Below, in pieces: positions 49,489 through 58,544 of a stretch of DNA of 64,000 bases (the first letter of the stretch is position 1; the number at the start of each line of letters is the position of its first letter). The DNA comes from Streptomyces sp. MJM8645 (GTDB lineage: Bacteria; Actinomycetota; Actinomycetes; Streptomycetales; Streptomycetaceae), in assembly GCF_001625365.1 (NCBI RefSeq), contig NZ_LJJF01000002.1, positions 1,442,923 through 1,506,922 of the forward strand. The letters are read 5' to 3'. The notes under the pieces were generated by a model, which was not told the DNA's origin, searched no databases, and was given only the letters and a program-made list of their open reading frames with translations. Both the position numbers and the translations under genes were made by a program.

Positions 49489-49517
49489 TTGACGTGCTGG
49501 ATCCCGGTCGATAGCGT
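49489..49517 (+). promoter_or_regulatory. Promoter of cassette 2
   Basis: TTGACG, 17-nt spacer, TAGCGT, 73 nt before the ATG. The bases around it (GCTTTGACGTGC and CGATAGCGTC) match the cassette 1 promoter at 30032-30061. Confidence 0.8.
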
Positions 49518-49590
49518 CCGCTTGGCTTTCTCTTTGCCGGCGCGGGGGGCGGCTGGCGTCTCCCGGCTGGCGTTTTACCGGGAGTTTTGA

Positions 49591-51600
49591 ATGCGTACTG
49601 TTAGAAGACTGGCTCTGCCTCTGGGCGTGGCGCTGGCGATACCGGTGGTGGCCGGTTCGATGCCGGTCGCGGCGACGGCCGCGGAGGCTTCGGCGCCGGT
49701 GGCGGTGGAGAACTTCGCCTACCCGGACGCCGCGAAGATCCTCGCCGAGCGGAACATCACGCTCAAGAGCGGCGACGGGCACATCGTGCTCGCAGACTGC
49801 ACCGCGGGGCCGGGGCAGGTGCAGCTCTACAGCCGGGCGGCGAACCCGAGCGAGGTCTGCTTCAAGATCAACGGTCCGGCCGGGTACCTGGCGTTGGAGA
49901 TTCCGAAGATCTACAACATCAAGGGCGACGACCACACGGTCAAGGCGACGGTCAGCACCGACGGCACCACCAGCACGATCGACCTGGCCAAGAACGTCTG
50001 GACGCCGGTCGGCGAGGGCGGCACCGCGGGTAGTGAGACGACGCTGCTGGAGCTCAACGCCACCGGCGGGCCGGCCGCGCCGGCCAACACCGACTTTCCG
50101 GCCGTCGGCACTGTGACGGCCGGGCAGGCCGGACGCGCGGATGCGCGTTCCTGCACGGCGACGCTCGTCGACCGCAACTGGGTGCTCACCGCCGCCGGCT
50201 GCATCGGCGGGGTGTCGGGCGCCCTGGCGGCCGACACCACCGCCACTGTCAGCGGCCACACCGCCACCGTCGCCGAACTGGTGACCCGCTCCGACCGTGA
50301 CCTGGTGCTGGCCCGCCTGGCCACCCCGATCGACGGCGTCACCCCGGCGGCCCTGGCCACGGCTGCGCCCACGAGCGGGCAGAGCCTGCGGGTGGCCGGC
50401 TTCGGGCGCACCGCCACCGAGTGGGCGCCGCTGAAGCCCCACGCCGCCACCCACACCACCGGCACCGTCGCTGCCACCACCGTCGACACCACGCCGGCCG
50501 CCGGAAACGCGGCGGTCTGCCAGGGCGACGCCGGGGCGCCGCTGCTGCGCGACGCCAACGGCACGAGCGAGGTCGTCGCGGTGGCCTCCCGCTCCTGGCA
50601 GGGCGGCTGCCTGGGCACCCCCGCCACCGAGACCCGCACCGGAGCCACCTCCACCCGCGTCGACGACGTCGCCGGCTGGGTCCAGCAGGTCCGCGCCACC
50701 GCGCTCGGCTGGAAGACCCAGGCCCTCGTCAAGGGCGACACCGGCCTGTTCCAGGCCACCCGCCTCTACGACGGCACCTGGACGCCCTTCGAGGACGTCC
50801 AGGCCAAGGCCGGCAACATCGGCGGGGTCAAGGCCGTGTCCGCCGCCGGCATCAACGGTGACACCCACATCGTCGCGCTCGGCGGTGACGGACACCTGCA
50901 CCACACCATCCACACCCTGGCCGGTGCCTGGGGAGGCTTCGGCGACCTCAACACCAACGTCGGCGACCTCGGCAGGATCACCCAGGTCTCCGTCTCCTCC
51001 ACCGGCGCCAACCTCCAGGTCGTCGTCCTGGCCGACGGACAGCTCTTCCACACGATCCGTTCCGCCGACGGCACCTGGGCCGGCTTCAGCCCCGTCTTCT
51101 CCGTCGCCGGGTCCCTCAACGGTGTCACCGCCGTCGCCGTCGCCGGCACCGGCAACGATCTGCAGGTCGCCGCCATCGCGAACGGCCGCGTCTACCACAC
51201 CGCCCGCATCGGCTCGACCGGCGTGTGGGGCGCCTGGGGCGCGGTCGCCGACGCCGCCGGTGACACCGGTTCGGTCACCTCCGTCGCCATGGCCCGCCAG
51301 GGCAACGACATGAACCTGGTGGTCGTCACCGACACCGGCGCCCAGTACCACACCGTCCGCTTCTCCGACGGCACCTGGCAGCCCTTCGGCCCGCTCACCA
51401 GCGTGCTGGGGCAGGTCACCGCCACCTCGGTCAGCGCGGCCCCCGTCGACGGCGACGCCCAGTTCGCCTTCGTCACCAGCGACAACCGCGTCATCACCGT
51501 CGGCCGCCTCGCCGACCGCACCTGGAGCGCACCCACCGCCCTCAACCTCCAGGGCGTCAACGGCAACCACACCGGCACCGCCATCGCCGGCACCCTCTAA
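49591..51600 (+). CDS. Secreted trypsin-fold pseudoprotease with propeller-like tail, copy 2
   Basis: 669 residues. ATG 49591 is preceded by GGGAG at about 6 nt. Signal peptide (RRLALPLGVALAIPVVAGSM); N-terminal domain (FAYPDAAKILAERNITLKSG then HIVLADCTAGPGQVQLYSRA); S1 fold (about 165-360), with VLTAAGC for VLTAAHC and CQGDAGAPL for GDSGGP, so catalytic His and Ser are both absent, and only the Asp side (DRDLVLARL) remains. The last 310 residues are about five units of about 50 residues ending in HTxRxxDGxW, as in lectin-type propellers. A strong promoter and a hairpin flank it; the toxin gene follows. Role inferred: carrier or binder. Confidence 0.88.
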   Translation: MRTVRRLALPLGVALAIPVVAGSMPVAATAAEASAPVAVENFAYPDAAKILAERNITLKSGDGHIVLADCTAGPGQVQLYSRAANPSEVCFKINGPAGYLALEIPKIYNIKGDDHTVKATVSTDGTTSTIDLAKNVWTPVGEGGTAGSETTLLELNATGGPAAPANTDFPAVGTVTAGQAGRADARSCTATLVDRNWVLTAAGCIGGVSGALAADTTATVSGHTATVAELVTRSDRDLVLARLATPIDGVTPAALATAAPTSGQSLRVAGFGRTATEWAPLKPHAATHTTGTVAATTVDTTPAAGNAAVCQGDAGAPLLRDANGTSEVVAVASRSWQGGCLGTPATETRTGATSTRVDDVAGWVQQVRATALGWKTQALVKGDTGLFQATRLYDGTWTPFEDVQAKAGNIGGVKAVSAAGINGDTHIVALGGDGHLHHTIHTLAGAWGGFGDLNTNVGDLGRITQVSVSSTGANLQVVVLADGQLFHTIRSADGTWAGFSPVFSVAGSLNGVTAVAVAGTGNDLQVAAIANGRVYHTARIGSTGVWGAWGAVADAAGDTGSVTSVAMARQGNDMNLVVVTDTGAQYHTVRFSDGTWQPFGPLTSVLGQVTATSVSAAPVDGDAQFAFVTSDNRVITVGRLADRTWSAPTALNLQGVNGNHTGTAIAGTL

Positions 51601-51790
51601 ACGCAGCAACCGCCCGACAACTCCCGGTGGGGCCGCGGCCGGATCGTCACGGCCTCACCGGCACACCGTCCCGCCTCGGGATCCCCGGGGCGCGGTCGGC
51701 GCCCGTCCAATCTCCGACTCCGGCCGGATCCGCTTGACCCAGCGGGTTGGTGACAGGCCGGGACGGACGGCCGACGCACGACCAATGACC

Positions 51791-51827
51791 ACCTGCCGCC
51801 TCGCCTGCTCCAGGTGGGGCGGCAGGT
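51791..51827 (+). terminator. Hairpin between cassette 2 genes
   Basis: A 10-bp stem ACCTGCCGCC/GGCGGCAGGT with an 17-nt loop. It has the same position as the stronger hairpin of cassette 1, after the pseudoprotease and before the toxin. Confidence 0.6.
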
Positions 51828-51910
51828 CCTTGTGGTGCGGCGGTTCGAGCCCCACCACGTGTTCTCCGAACGTTTCCAGGGCCGTTGGCGCGATGACCTA
51901 CGGCCGTGCA

Positions 51911-52079
51911 GCACTTCGGTGCCCGACAACAGAATGGGATTGCGAATTCCGATGAGGGTGTCATTGACCCCACGGGCCACAAGGTCGCGCCTCGCGGCCG
52001 GGCTCGTGGTCGGAGGCCTGCTGACAGGCCTGCTCACCGTCCCCGCTGCGGCGGCGGACATACCGCCGGCGACCGGGCC
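51911..52079 (+). repeat. 169-bp block identical to toxin 1 leader
   Basis: Identical in every base to the reverse complement of 27629-27797; covers start codons and signal peptide. Synonymous differences appear right after it. Confidence 0.9.
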
Positions 52080-55000
52080 CAACCCCGACCGGGTCAGGAC
52101 GGTTGCCGCCTGGCAGTCCGGCGGCCCTGCGGTGCGCCAGGCCGCTGAGAACGCGCTGATCGGCTCCGACGACGACCTGAAGAAGTTCCTGGCCACCGGT
52201 CAGGCGGCCGCGGCCGACCAGGACCTGCGGACGCAGATCGAGGAACTCGTCGCCAAGTCCGGCCCCGGCGTCCGCGAGGCCGGCACGGCCGCGCTCAAGG
52301 GATCCGCGGCTGACCTGCAGGCCTTCCTCGACAAGGGCGTCAAGAAGGCCTTCGAGGACGACCAGCGGGTCCTGCTGTCGCAGATCATGGCGGCCGGCGG
52401 CCCCGGTGTGAAGGACGCCGCGGGTAAGGCCATGGACGGCTCCCTCGCGGACGTAACGGCATTCCTCAATGAGGGCCAGTTCAAGGCCAGGAACGACGAC
52501 GACCGCGTCCACCTCTCCCAGCTGATGGCCTCCGGCGGTTCGGAGGTGAAGAAGGCCGCCGGCGCCGCGCTGGACGGCTCGATGGACGACGTCCAGCTGT
52601 TCCTCCAGTACGGCTACCAGACGGCCGCCGCGCACGACCAGGAGACCCTGACGGTCTCCCAGCTCGCCGACCTGACGACCAACGCCTCCACCCAGGCAGG
52701 GCAGCAGGCCCAGACCGCCAAGGACGCGGCCGGCAAGGCACTGGACGCCACCAAGCTGGCAAAGGAGGCCGCCGAGCGCGCCGCCGCCGAGACCAAGGCC
52801 GCCCAGGGCTCCGCCGGACAGGCGTCCAACGCCGCCGGCCGCGCCGCGGACGCGGCGAACCGGGCCGCGAACGCCGCCCAGACCGCCTCGAAGGCGGCGA
52901 AGGCCGCCAACGAGGCCTCCCGCCAGGCCGCCAACGCCGCGGCCGACGCCGCGTCGGCCGCCACCAAGGCCGGCGACGCCGCCGCCCGGGCACTGGCCGC
53001 CGCCGGCGGGGCAGCCGGCGACGCGAGCAAGGCCGACCTGGCCCGCAACGCTGCCGTCACCGCCCGCAACGCCGCTTCCGACGCCCGCACCGCGGGCGAG
53101 GCCAGCCAGTGGGCTGGGCGGGCCGCCGCCCAGGCCGGCATCGCCGCCCAGGCCGCCGCCTCCGCCGGTATCAACGCCCAGGCCGCCGCCGACGCCGCCG
53201 CAGAGGCCGCCGGCTACTCCGGTGAGGCCGGCGGCGCCGCCGACCGCGCCCGCCAGGCCGCCGCCCGCGCCAGGAGCGCGGCCGCCGAGGCCACCCGCGC
53301 GGCGAAGGCAACCCTCGCGATCGCGAACCAGGCCGCCGCAGCAGCCGGCGACGCCCAACGGGCCGCCAATTCCGCCGCCGCACACGCCGACGCGGCCGCG
53401 GCCGCCGCAGACGAAGCCGCCAACCACGCCGGCAACGCAGGGACCTGGGCCAACACCGCCCAAGCCGCTGCCACCGCCGCCAGCGCCGCCGCCGACTCCG
53501 CCGCGAACTCTGCCGAACAGGCCCACAAGATCGCCGACGTCGCCCGCGCCAGCGACACCGAGCGCCTCACCGCCCAGCAGGCCGCCGAGATGGCCGCCGC
53601 CGAGGAAGCCTCCCGCCAGGCCGACCAGAAGGCCAAGACCGCCGCCTGGGAATCCGGCAAGGCCACCCAACTCGCCGCCGACACCGAGCAGCTCATCAAG
53701 GACGCCACCGCCGCCGGCACCGACGCGAAGACCGCGGTGCTCAAGGGCCGCCAGGCAGCCCTGCGCCTGATGGCCTCCGCCGGCCCGTGGACCAAGGCCG
53801 CCGCCCAGAGCGCCCTGGAAGGCGACGACGACACCGTCCAGGTCTTCCTCACCACCGACCTGACCACCGCCCGCAGCTACGACGACCGCACCAGCGCCCT
53901 CGCCATCGCCCAAGGCCCCGGCAAACTCGAGCTGCGCCTGGCCGCGGAGACGGCCAGCGTCGGCACACCGGAGCAGGTCCGCGCGTTCCTGACCACCGGG
54001 CAGTACCCGGGCAAGGACGACGACGACCGCGTTCAGCTCTCCCAGATCATGGCCGCGGGCGGCCCGGGCGTGAAGGAGGCCGCCGGCAAGGCGCTCGACG
54101 GCACCATCGACGACGTCCGCGTGTTCCTGACCACCGGCCAGTACAAGGCTCGCCAGGACGACAACCGCGTCCTGGTCACCCAGGCGATGGCGACCGGCGG
54201 CCCCGAAGTCCAGGCAGCGGCCCAGGCCGTCATGTCCGGCCCCACCGACCGCCTCGAGCCGTTCCTGCAGTCAGGCCTGTTCAAGGCCCGCGAACGCGAC
54301 GCGCTGACCGCCACCCACGTGGCCACCATCACCTCCTACCTGGCCACCATCGACGGTTCCGTCGCCCAGGCCCGCCAGTACGCCTACCAGGCCGCCCAGT
54401 CCTACGCCGACGCCCGCGGCGCCGCCGACGAAGCCGCCGGCTACGCCAACCAGGCCCGCACCAGCGCCACCACCGCCGCCGACTGGGCCGCCAAGGCCGC
54501 CGCCTCCGCCCAGGCCGCCCAGGCCTCGGCCCAGCAGGCCGCCCAGTACGCCAAGCAGGCCCAGGCCTCCGCCGCCTCCGCCACCGACGCCGCCAGCCGC
54601 GCCAGTGCCTCGGCCGCCGCGGCCGCCGGCTATGCGGCCAAGGCGAGCAAGTTCGCGGCCGACGCCAAGACGGCCGCCGACCAGGCGAAGGCCTCGGCAG
54701 CCGCTGCTGCCAAGAGCAGGGACGAAGCGTATGCGGCCGCCCGGGAGGCCGCGCAGCTGATCATGTCGAAGCAGCAGACGGAGGATGTCACCCGCCAGGC
54801 CGTCGTCTCCGGGACAGCCGGTACCAACGGAGACGAGCGCGCCTACTACGTCGAGGTCGTTGAACGGCCCGGCTTCCAGAAGAAGGTCATTGCCGACAAC
54901 CTCGAGCGGTGCGATCACGGCACCATGGGGGTGACAGACAGACTCGTCTACGGCGACGGCAATTGGCACAAGAACGATGCGGGAGTGCTGGTCTGCGACG

Positions 55001-56586
55001 TCACGACCACTGCCCAGTTCACCGGCACCGTCGACTACCTCATGCGGACCTGCCCCGAGCCCGGTCTGACGGTCGAGCAGTGCAGGGGCAAGTACAGCGT
55101 CTGGGACACCATCGTGCTCAGCAGCACGACCCTGGACCGCAAGACGGTCACAGCTACCATCCAGGTGACTCGTGAACAGTTCTTCGCCAGTGGTGCTGCC
55201 CCGGTCTGCTTCCTCGAAGTCTGCTACAGCGGCGCCGGGGCAGGCTTCCTGGCCAACGTCCTGTACGGCGACGCCATCGAATGCATCAACCACCCCGGCG
55301 CCACGGCGGCCTGTGGATTCGCTCTCGCGAACCTTCTCCCCGCCGCCACCGTTCTCAAGGGTGCGAAGGCTATAGCGGCATTCCGCACCGCCACCGCCAC
55401 CGGCATCGGCATCGCCGAAGCGACAGTCGCACTCGACGCCGCACTCGGGGCGACAAACCAGGCCCTCGTCAAGAGCCTCACCGCCACAGCCGGACTCGTT
55501 ACCAAGGCCCGAGACAGCATCAGGACCGGCGTCGGCATGGAAGCCGCCCTCAAGGCCCTGCGAGATGACCCCAACGCCGGACACGGCCTAATCGAACTCC
55601 TGGAAAGCGAGGGACGGTACGCGACGGCTTTCCGTGCTGCCTGTCCGGACATCCCGCTCCCGGGTAACAGCTTCCCCGCAGGAACCCGAGTCCTGATGGG
55701 CGATGGCACCACCCGCCCCATCGAGACCATCGGCGTCGGTGACCTCGTCGCTGCGGCGGACCCCGTCTCCGGTGTCAGCGGTCCACGGGTCGTGACCGAC
55801 ACCATCTACACCCCGGACGACCGCGACTTCACCGAACTGGCGATTAGCCAGAGCGATGGCAGTTCAGGTGCGGTCACCGCGACCGACCACCACCCGTTCT
55901 GGCTGGACGCCACCCAGGCCTGGACCGACGCGGCAGCACTTCGCGTCGGCGACACGCTGCGCACCGACGACGGCGCCACCGTCCAGGTCGCCTCCATCCG
56001 GCACTGGACCGGCCTCGAGCCCGCCTACAACCTCACCGTCGAGGGCCTCCACACCTACTACGTCCTAGCCGGCGATACGCCGGTCCTGGTACACAACGCC
56101 GCCCCGGCGAACTGCGACAAGCTGATCTGGGAGATCCTTAACAAGCTCCCGATCAGGCTGAACGGCATGGGGCCGACCACCGGCCAGCCCGTGCTCAGGA
56201 CCTCGGGCGGAATCGCGGGACGATGGGGTGGACTCGTCTACAGCGGAACGACCCTGGGTGGTGACAAGGATCTGGTCACCTCCATTTCCAACTGGCTCAA
56301 GAGCCCCGAGTCGGGCGCGCCCAGGAACGCGGCGACGGTCTACCCGTCGGCAGACCACGTCGAGGCGAAGGTCGCATGGGAGATGGCTAATAAAAAGGAG
56401 ACCATCAAGAACGCGGAGGTGGTCATCAACAACCAAAAGGGGGTGTGCAAGGGAGACGGTATGACCTGTGATGACGTTGTTCCCTTCATCCTCTGCAGCG
56501 GCCAGACACTGGTGGTTACATATCTGAACGAGGATACTGGTATGCTGGCCGATCCTCACCTGATCGCTGGACAGAGGAAATGCTGA
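51934..56586 (+). CDS. ALF-repeat/HINT polymorphic toxin 2 with SCP1.201/DddA-like deaminase tip
   Basis: About 1550 residues. Same build as toxin 1: signal peptide, ALF repeats, Ala-rich coiled coil, ALF repeats, second coiled coil, Cys-containing linker (CLEVCYSGAG), HINT from NSFPAGTRVLMGDG to YYVLAGDTPVLVHN (nt 55669-56099), then a 162-residue tip. The tip has the deaminase zinc motif ADHVEAKVAWEM (HxE) and VVINNQKGVCKGDGMTC, which align with the DddA pattern (HVEG...NNPEGTC): the spacing H-C is 30 against 28. It therefore should deaminate cytosine in DNA of a target cell. The 3' module is poorer in G+C than the rest. ATG 51934 has no RBS; GTG 51919 and ATG 51952 are alternatives. Confidence 0.9.
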   Translation: MGLRIPMRVSLTPRATRSRLAAGLVVGGLLTGLLTVPAAAADIPPATGPNPDRVRTVAAWQSGGPAVRQAAENALIGSDDDLKKFLATGQAAAADQDLRTQIEELVAKSGPGVREAGTAALKGSAADLQAFLDKGVKKAFEDDQRVLLSQIMAAGGPGVKDAAGKAMDGSLADVTAFLNEGQFKARNDDDRVHLSQLMASGGSEVKKAAGAALDGSMDDVQLFLQYGYQTAAAHDQETLTVSQLADLTTNASTQAGQQAQTAKDAAGKALDATKLAKEAAERAAAETKAAQGSAGQASNAAGRAADAANRAANAAQTASKAAKAANEASRQAANAAADAASAATKAGDAAARALAAAGGAAGDASKADLARNAAVTARNAASDARTAGEASQWAGRAAAQAGIAAQAAASAGINAQAAADAAAEAAGYSGEAGGAADRARQAAARARSAAAEATRAAKATLAIANQAAAAAGDAQRAANSAAAHADAAAAAADEAANHAGNAGTWANTAQAAATAASAAADSAANSAEQAHKIADVARASDTERLTAQQAAEMAAAEEASRQADQKAKTAAWESGKATQLAADTEQLIKDATAAGTDAKTAVLKGRQAALRLMASAGPWTKAAAQSALEGDDDTVQVFLTTDLTTARSYDDRTSALAIAQGPGKLELRLAAETASVGTPEQVRAFLTTGQYPGKDDDDRVQLSQIMAAGGPGVKEAAGKALDGTIDDVRVFLTTGQYKARQDDNRVLVTQAMATGGPEVQAAAQAVMSGPTDRLEPFLQSGLFKARERDALTATHVATITSYLATIDGSVAQARQYAYQAAQSYADARGAADEAAGYANQARTSATTAADWAAKAAASAQAAQASAQQAAQYAKQAQASAASATDAASRASASAAAAAGYAAKASKFAADAKTAADQAKASAAAAAKSRDEAYAAAREAAQLIMSKQQTEDVTRQAVVSGTAGTNGDERAYYVEVVERPGFQKKVIADNLERCDHGTMGVTDRLVYGDGNWHKNDAGVLVCDVTTTAQFTGTVDYLMRTCPEPGLTVEQCRGKYSVWDTIVLSSTTLDRKTVTATIQVTREQFFASGAAPVCFLEVCYSGAGAGFLANVLYGDAIECINHPGATAACGFALANLLPAATVLKGAKAIAAFRTATATGIGIAEATVALDAALGATNQALVKSLTATAGLVTKARDSIRTGVGMEAALKALRDDPNAGHGLIELLESEGRYATAFRAACPDIPLPGNSFPAGTRVLMGDGTTRPIETIGVGDLVAAADPVSGVSGPRVVTDTIYTPDDRDFTELAISQSDGSSGAVTATDHHPFWLDATQAWTDAAALRVGDTLRTDDGATVQVASIRHWTGLEPAYNLTVEGLHTYYVLAGDTPVLVHNAAPANCDKLIWEILNKLPIRLNGMGPTTGQPVLRTSGGIAGRWGGLVYSGTTLGGDKDLVTSISNWLKSPESGAPRNAATVYPSADHVEAKVAWEMANKKETIKNAEVVINNQKGVCKGDGMTCDDVVPFILCSGQTLVVTYLNEDTGMLADPHLIAGQRKC

Positions 56587-57065
56587 TGATCCTTCGAATC
56601 ACTTACGGGGATGACAGGGCGTTCCCTGCCACCCAAGCGGAAATTTCTCAGGCGATCGCCGATGCCATTGAGTACAGCAGCTCCGAAAACGAACCAGTGT
56701 CGTTTGTTCTCATTGAAGCCCCGGCCAAATTCCCGGCTGCGTACCTTCGTGCGTCGGTCAGTGCGGATCGTGCCTGCGGTGCACTCATCTGGTTCGCGAG
56801 CGAGCACCTGCTGGACAAGGGTGGAATCTACAGCAGCATTTGGATATCCGAAAACCCGGAGCCGCCCACCGTTGACCCCGATGTAATCGCAGACGCCTAC
56901 ACGGGGCGGCGACACGACCCTGCCAGCACCATCCCGATTCATCGCATCGTGGCCGCCATCGAGGAATATTGTATGGCCGGGACCGGCGAGCGGCCTTGCT
57001 GCATTGAGTGGGTGACAGGGGAGCCGAATGGCCAGCGACACGACAGGCCAATAATCGAAGACTGA
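56586..57065 (+). CDS. Imm1-family immunity protein for toxin 2
   Basis: 159 residues. ATG 56586 overlaps the toxin stop in TGATG, and GAGGA lies 7 nt before it. The pattern is that of Imm1, which accompanies SCP1.201 deaminases: MILRITYGDDRAFPATQAEI, FVLIEAPAKFPAAYLRASVS, GALIWFASEHLLDKGGIYSS, with the terminal ERPCCIEWV. The gene is acidic and lower in G+C than its surroundings, as is the toxin tip; the pair was probably acquired together. It should bind and block the deaminase inside the producer. Confidence 0.88.
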   Translation: MILRITYGDDRAFPATQAEISQAIADAIEYSSSENEPVSFVLIEAPAKFPAAYLRASVSADRACGALIWFASEHLLDKGGIYSSIWISENPEPPTVDPDVIADAYTGRRHDPASTIPIHRIVAAIEEYCMAGTGERPCCIEWVTGEPNGQRHDRPIIED

Positions 57066-57142
57066 TAAAATGTTGAAATTGGAAGTTTGCCCATCTTTGT
57101 GTGCAAGCTGAGAATTTAGCCGATTTTGGCACGGAATCCCAT

Positions 57143-57186
57143 AATGGCTGGAGTTTGCCGCTAATTGGTGGTGAACTCCAGCCATT
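57143..57186. terminator. Bidirectional hairpin
   Basis: A 13-bp perfect stem AATGGCTGGAGTT/AACTCCAGCCATT with an 18-nt loop, between the converging Imm1 and Uma2 genes. Confidence 0.8.
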
Positions 57187-57720
57187 TCACTGTTCTCGCA
57201 GCGGTAACCGCCGGTGGGCATCGGGCCGGTTCGTAGCTGCGAGCGCGGCGCCCTTCTCGTCCAGACGCCCGGCCCTGGTGCTCAGCCAGGGCCAGGGCCG
57301 GGTCCGGGGCTGCTCGAGGCGCCAGTAGTGCGGGATGCCGGCCGCGGCGTACATCGCGGACTTGAGTACGGTGTCGGCCACGCGCGTGCACGGCGTGGTG
57401 ACTTCGATCGCTATCAGGACGTCGCGGCCGTGAAGGGTGAGGTCGGCCGTGGCGGCCGCGTTGGCGTCGGCGACCACCAGGTCCGGGATCAGCAGCCCGT
57501 CCGGGACGACCAGGTTTATCGCCGTCAGGACTTCGAATGGGGCGGCGCGGGCCCCGATGGCGGCGTCCAGGAGTACGGCCAGGCGGGAACCGGCGCGCTG
57601 GTGGGGAACATCGGGGTGGGGACTCAGCAGAAGGACACCTCCGAGGAGTTCGACCCGGTGGTGGGTATCCTCGGGCAGAGCCAGGCCGTCGTCCACGGTC
57701 CACGGCCTGACTCTGTTCAC
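57187..57720 (-). CDS. Uma2-family (DUF820) restriction-endonuclease-like protein
   Basis: 177 residues from GTG 57720, which lies in the right half of a 40-bp palindrome. The PD-(D/E)xK fold core is seen: VVPDGLLIPDLVVADAN (Asp), DVLIAIEVTTPCTRVADTVL (E-x-x, usually EVxSPSTRxxD) and KSAMYAAAGIPHYW (Lys plus YW). The C-terminal 30 residues (RPWPWLSTRAGRLDEKGA) differ from the usual ending, and may be shifted. Such proteins are abundant in streptomycetes and cyanobacteria; the role is unknown. The palindrome at its start could be a self-operator. Confidence 0.8.
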   Translation of the reverse strand: MNRVRPWTVDDGLALPEDTHHRVELLGGVLLLSPHPDVPHQRAGSRLAVLLDAAIGARAAPFEVLTAINLVVPDGLLIPDLVVADANAAATADLTLHGRDVLIAIEVTTPCTRVADTVLKSAMYAAAGIPHYWRLEQPRTRPWPWLSTRAGRLDEKGAALAATNRPDAHRRLPLREQ

Positions 57721-57746
57721 GAGAACGTTCTCGTGAACAGAGTCAG
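57707..57746. promoter_or_regulatory. 40-bp perfect palindrome at the Uma2 start
   Basis: CTGACTCTGTTCACGAGAAC followed at once by its reverse complement, without spacer or mismatch. Spans the Uma2 start codon. Lies 50 nt from the stop of the lipoprotein gene behind it. Confidence 0.9.
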
Positions 57747-57795
57747 TGCGCCGGATCTGCTGGCAGGGACGCCGTCCCGCCCACGCCCGACGTCT

Positions 57796-58461
57796 TCAGC
57801 TGGCCGAGACCTGAAGCTTGTAATCGACGGAGACGGCAAAGGATCCCGATGATCCCCTGATGCTCAGTGTGTGGCTGCCAGGTGCCAGCGGTTCCAGTTG
57901 TACCCAGAGGCCGCAGGCCCGGGTTAGGAAGCGGCCCCCGTCCTGGGTGAGCGGGTTGCCGTCCACAGCACTGATCTGCACGGTTGTCGCTTCGTATCGT
58001 TCGAGTTCCAGAGCTTGGTCGTCGAGGATGGCACTGCCCTGCGCGGAGGCCATGAAGGCGGTGCAGTCGCCTGTTTTGCCGTATGTGTTCACCAGTGGGA
58101 AGGCCACTGGCACCGCTGCAGGTACTGTGCACGAGCGCGTCACGGTCCCGCCAAAGGTGCCGGCGAGGAACCAGATGCCGGCTGTCTGGCCCTGAGCGCA
58201 CAGGTGGCCGTCCTGATCTGAGACAGGGTTCGAGTCACTGACACTCGAAGCTGCCCAGGTCCACCAGTGGCCCTGCAGATCGGCGGCGCTCAGTTTGGCT
58301 CGCGTACTCGGAGTACCTCCTGCGGGCAGCGTAGGAGCGGTCGCCGCCTTGGTCGGGGAGCTACTTGTGTCCGCCGTAGAAGACGGGGCAGACGTGGCGG
58401 AGCATGCGCTGACCAGAACCGACGCGCTGATCAGCAAGGCTGTGGATCTTCCAAGATGCAT
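57796..58461 (-). CDS. Secreted lipoprotein, signal-protein family
   Basis: 221 residues from ATG 58461; no good RBS. Lipobox SACSAT after LLISASVLV, then a Ser/Thr linker. The mature region has a recurring bacterial pattern: DLQGHWWTWAASSVSDSNPV, SDQDGHLCAQGQTAGIWFLA, GTFGGTVTRSCTVPAAVPVA, FPLVNTYGKTGDC, and it ends in TLSIRGSSGSFAVSVDYKLQ. Such proteins are annotated as signal proteins; the function is unknown. Membrane-anchored and outward facing. Confidence 0.78.
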   Translation of the reverse strand: MHLGRSTALLISASVLVSACSATSAPSSTADTSSSPTKAATAPTLPAGGTPSTRAKLSAADLQGHWWTWAASSVSDSNPVSDQDGHLCAQGQTAGIWFLAGTFGGTVTRSCTVPAAVPVAFPLVNTYGKTGDCTAFMASAQGSAILDDQALELERYEATTVQISAVDGNPLTQDGGRFLTRACGLWVQLEPLAPGSHTLSIRGSSGSFAVSVDYKLQVSAS

Positions 58462-58544
58462 GAGCGAAGAGTACGAGCCGGGTCTCCGTCCGCTCCGCCC
58501 GCGCGGGGGGTGTACTCGGCCGCCGGCCTGGACGCCGACGGCTG

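Noticed and set aside
49336..51609. 757-codon minus-strand frame across pseudoprotease 2
   Set aside because: Antisense shadow; the plus strand has signal peptide, RBS and promoter.
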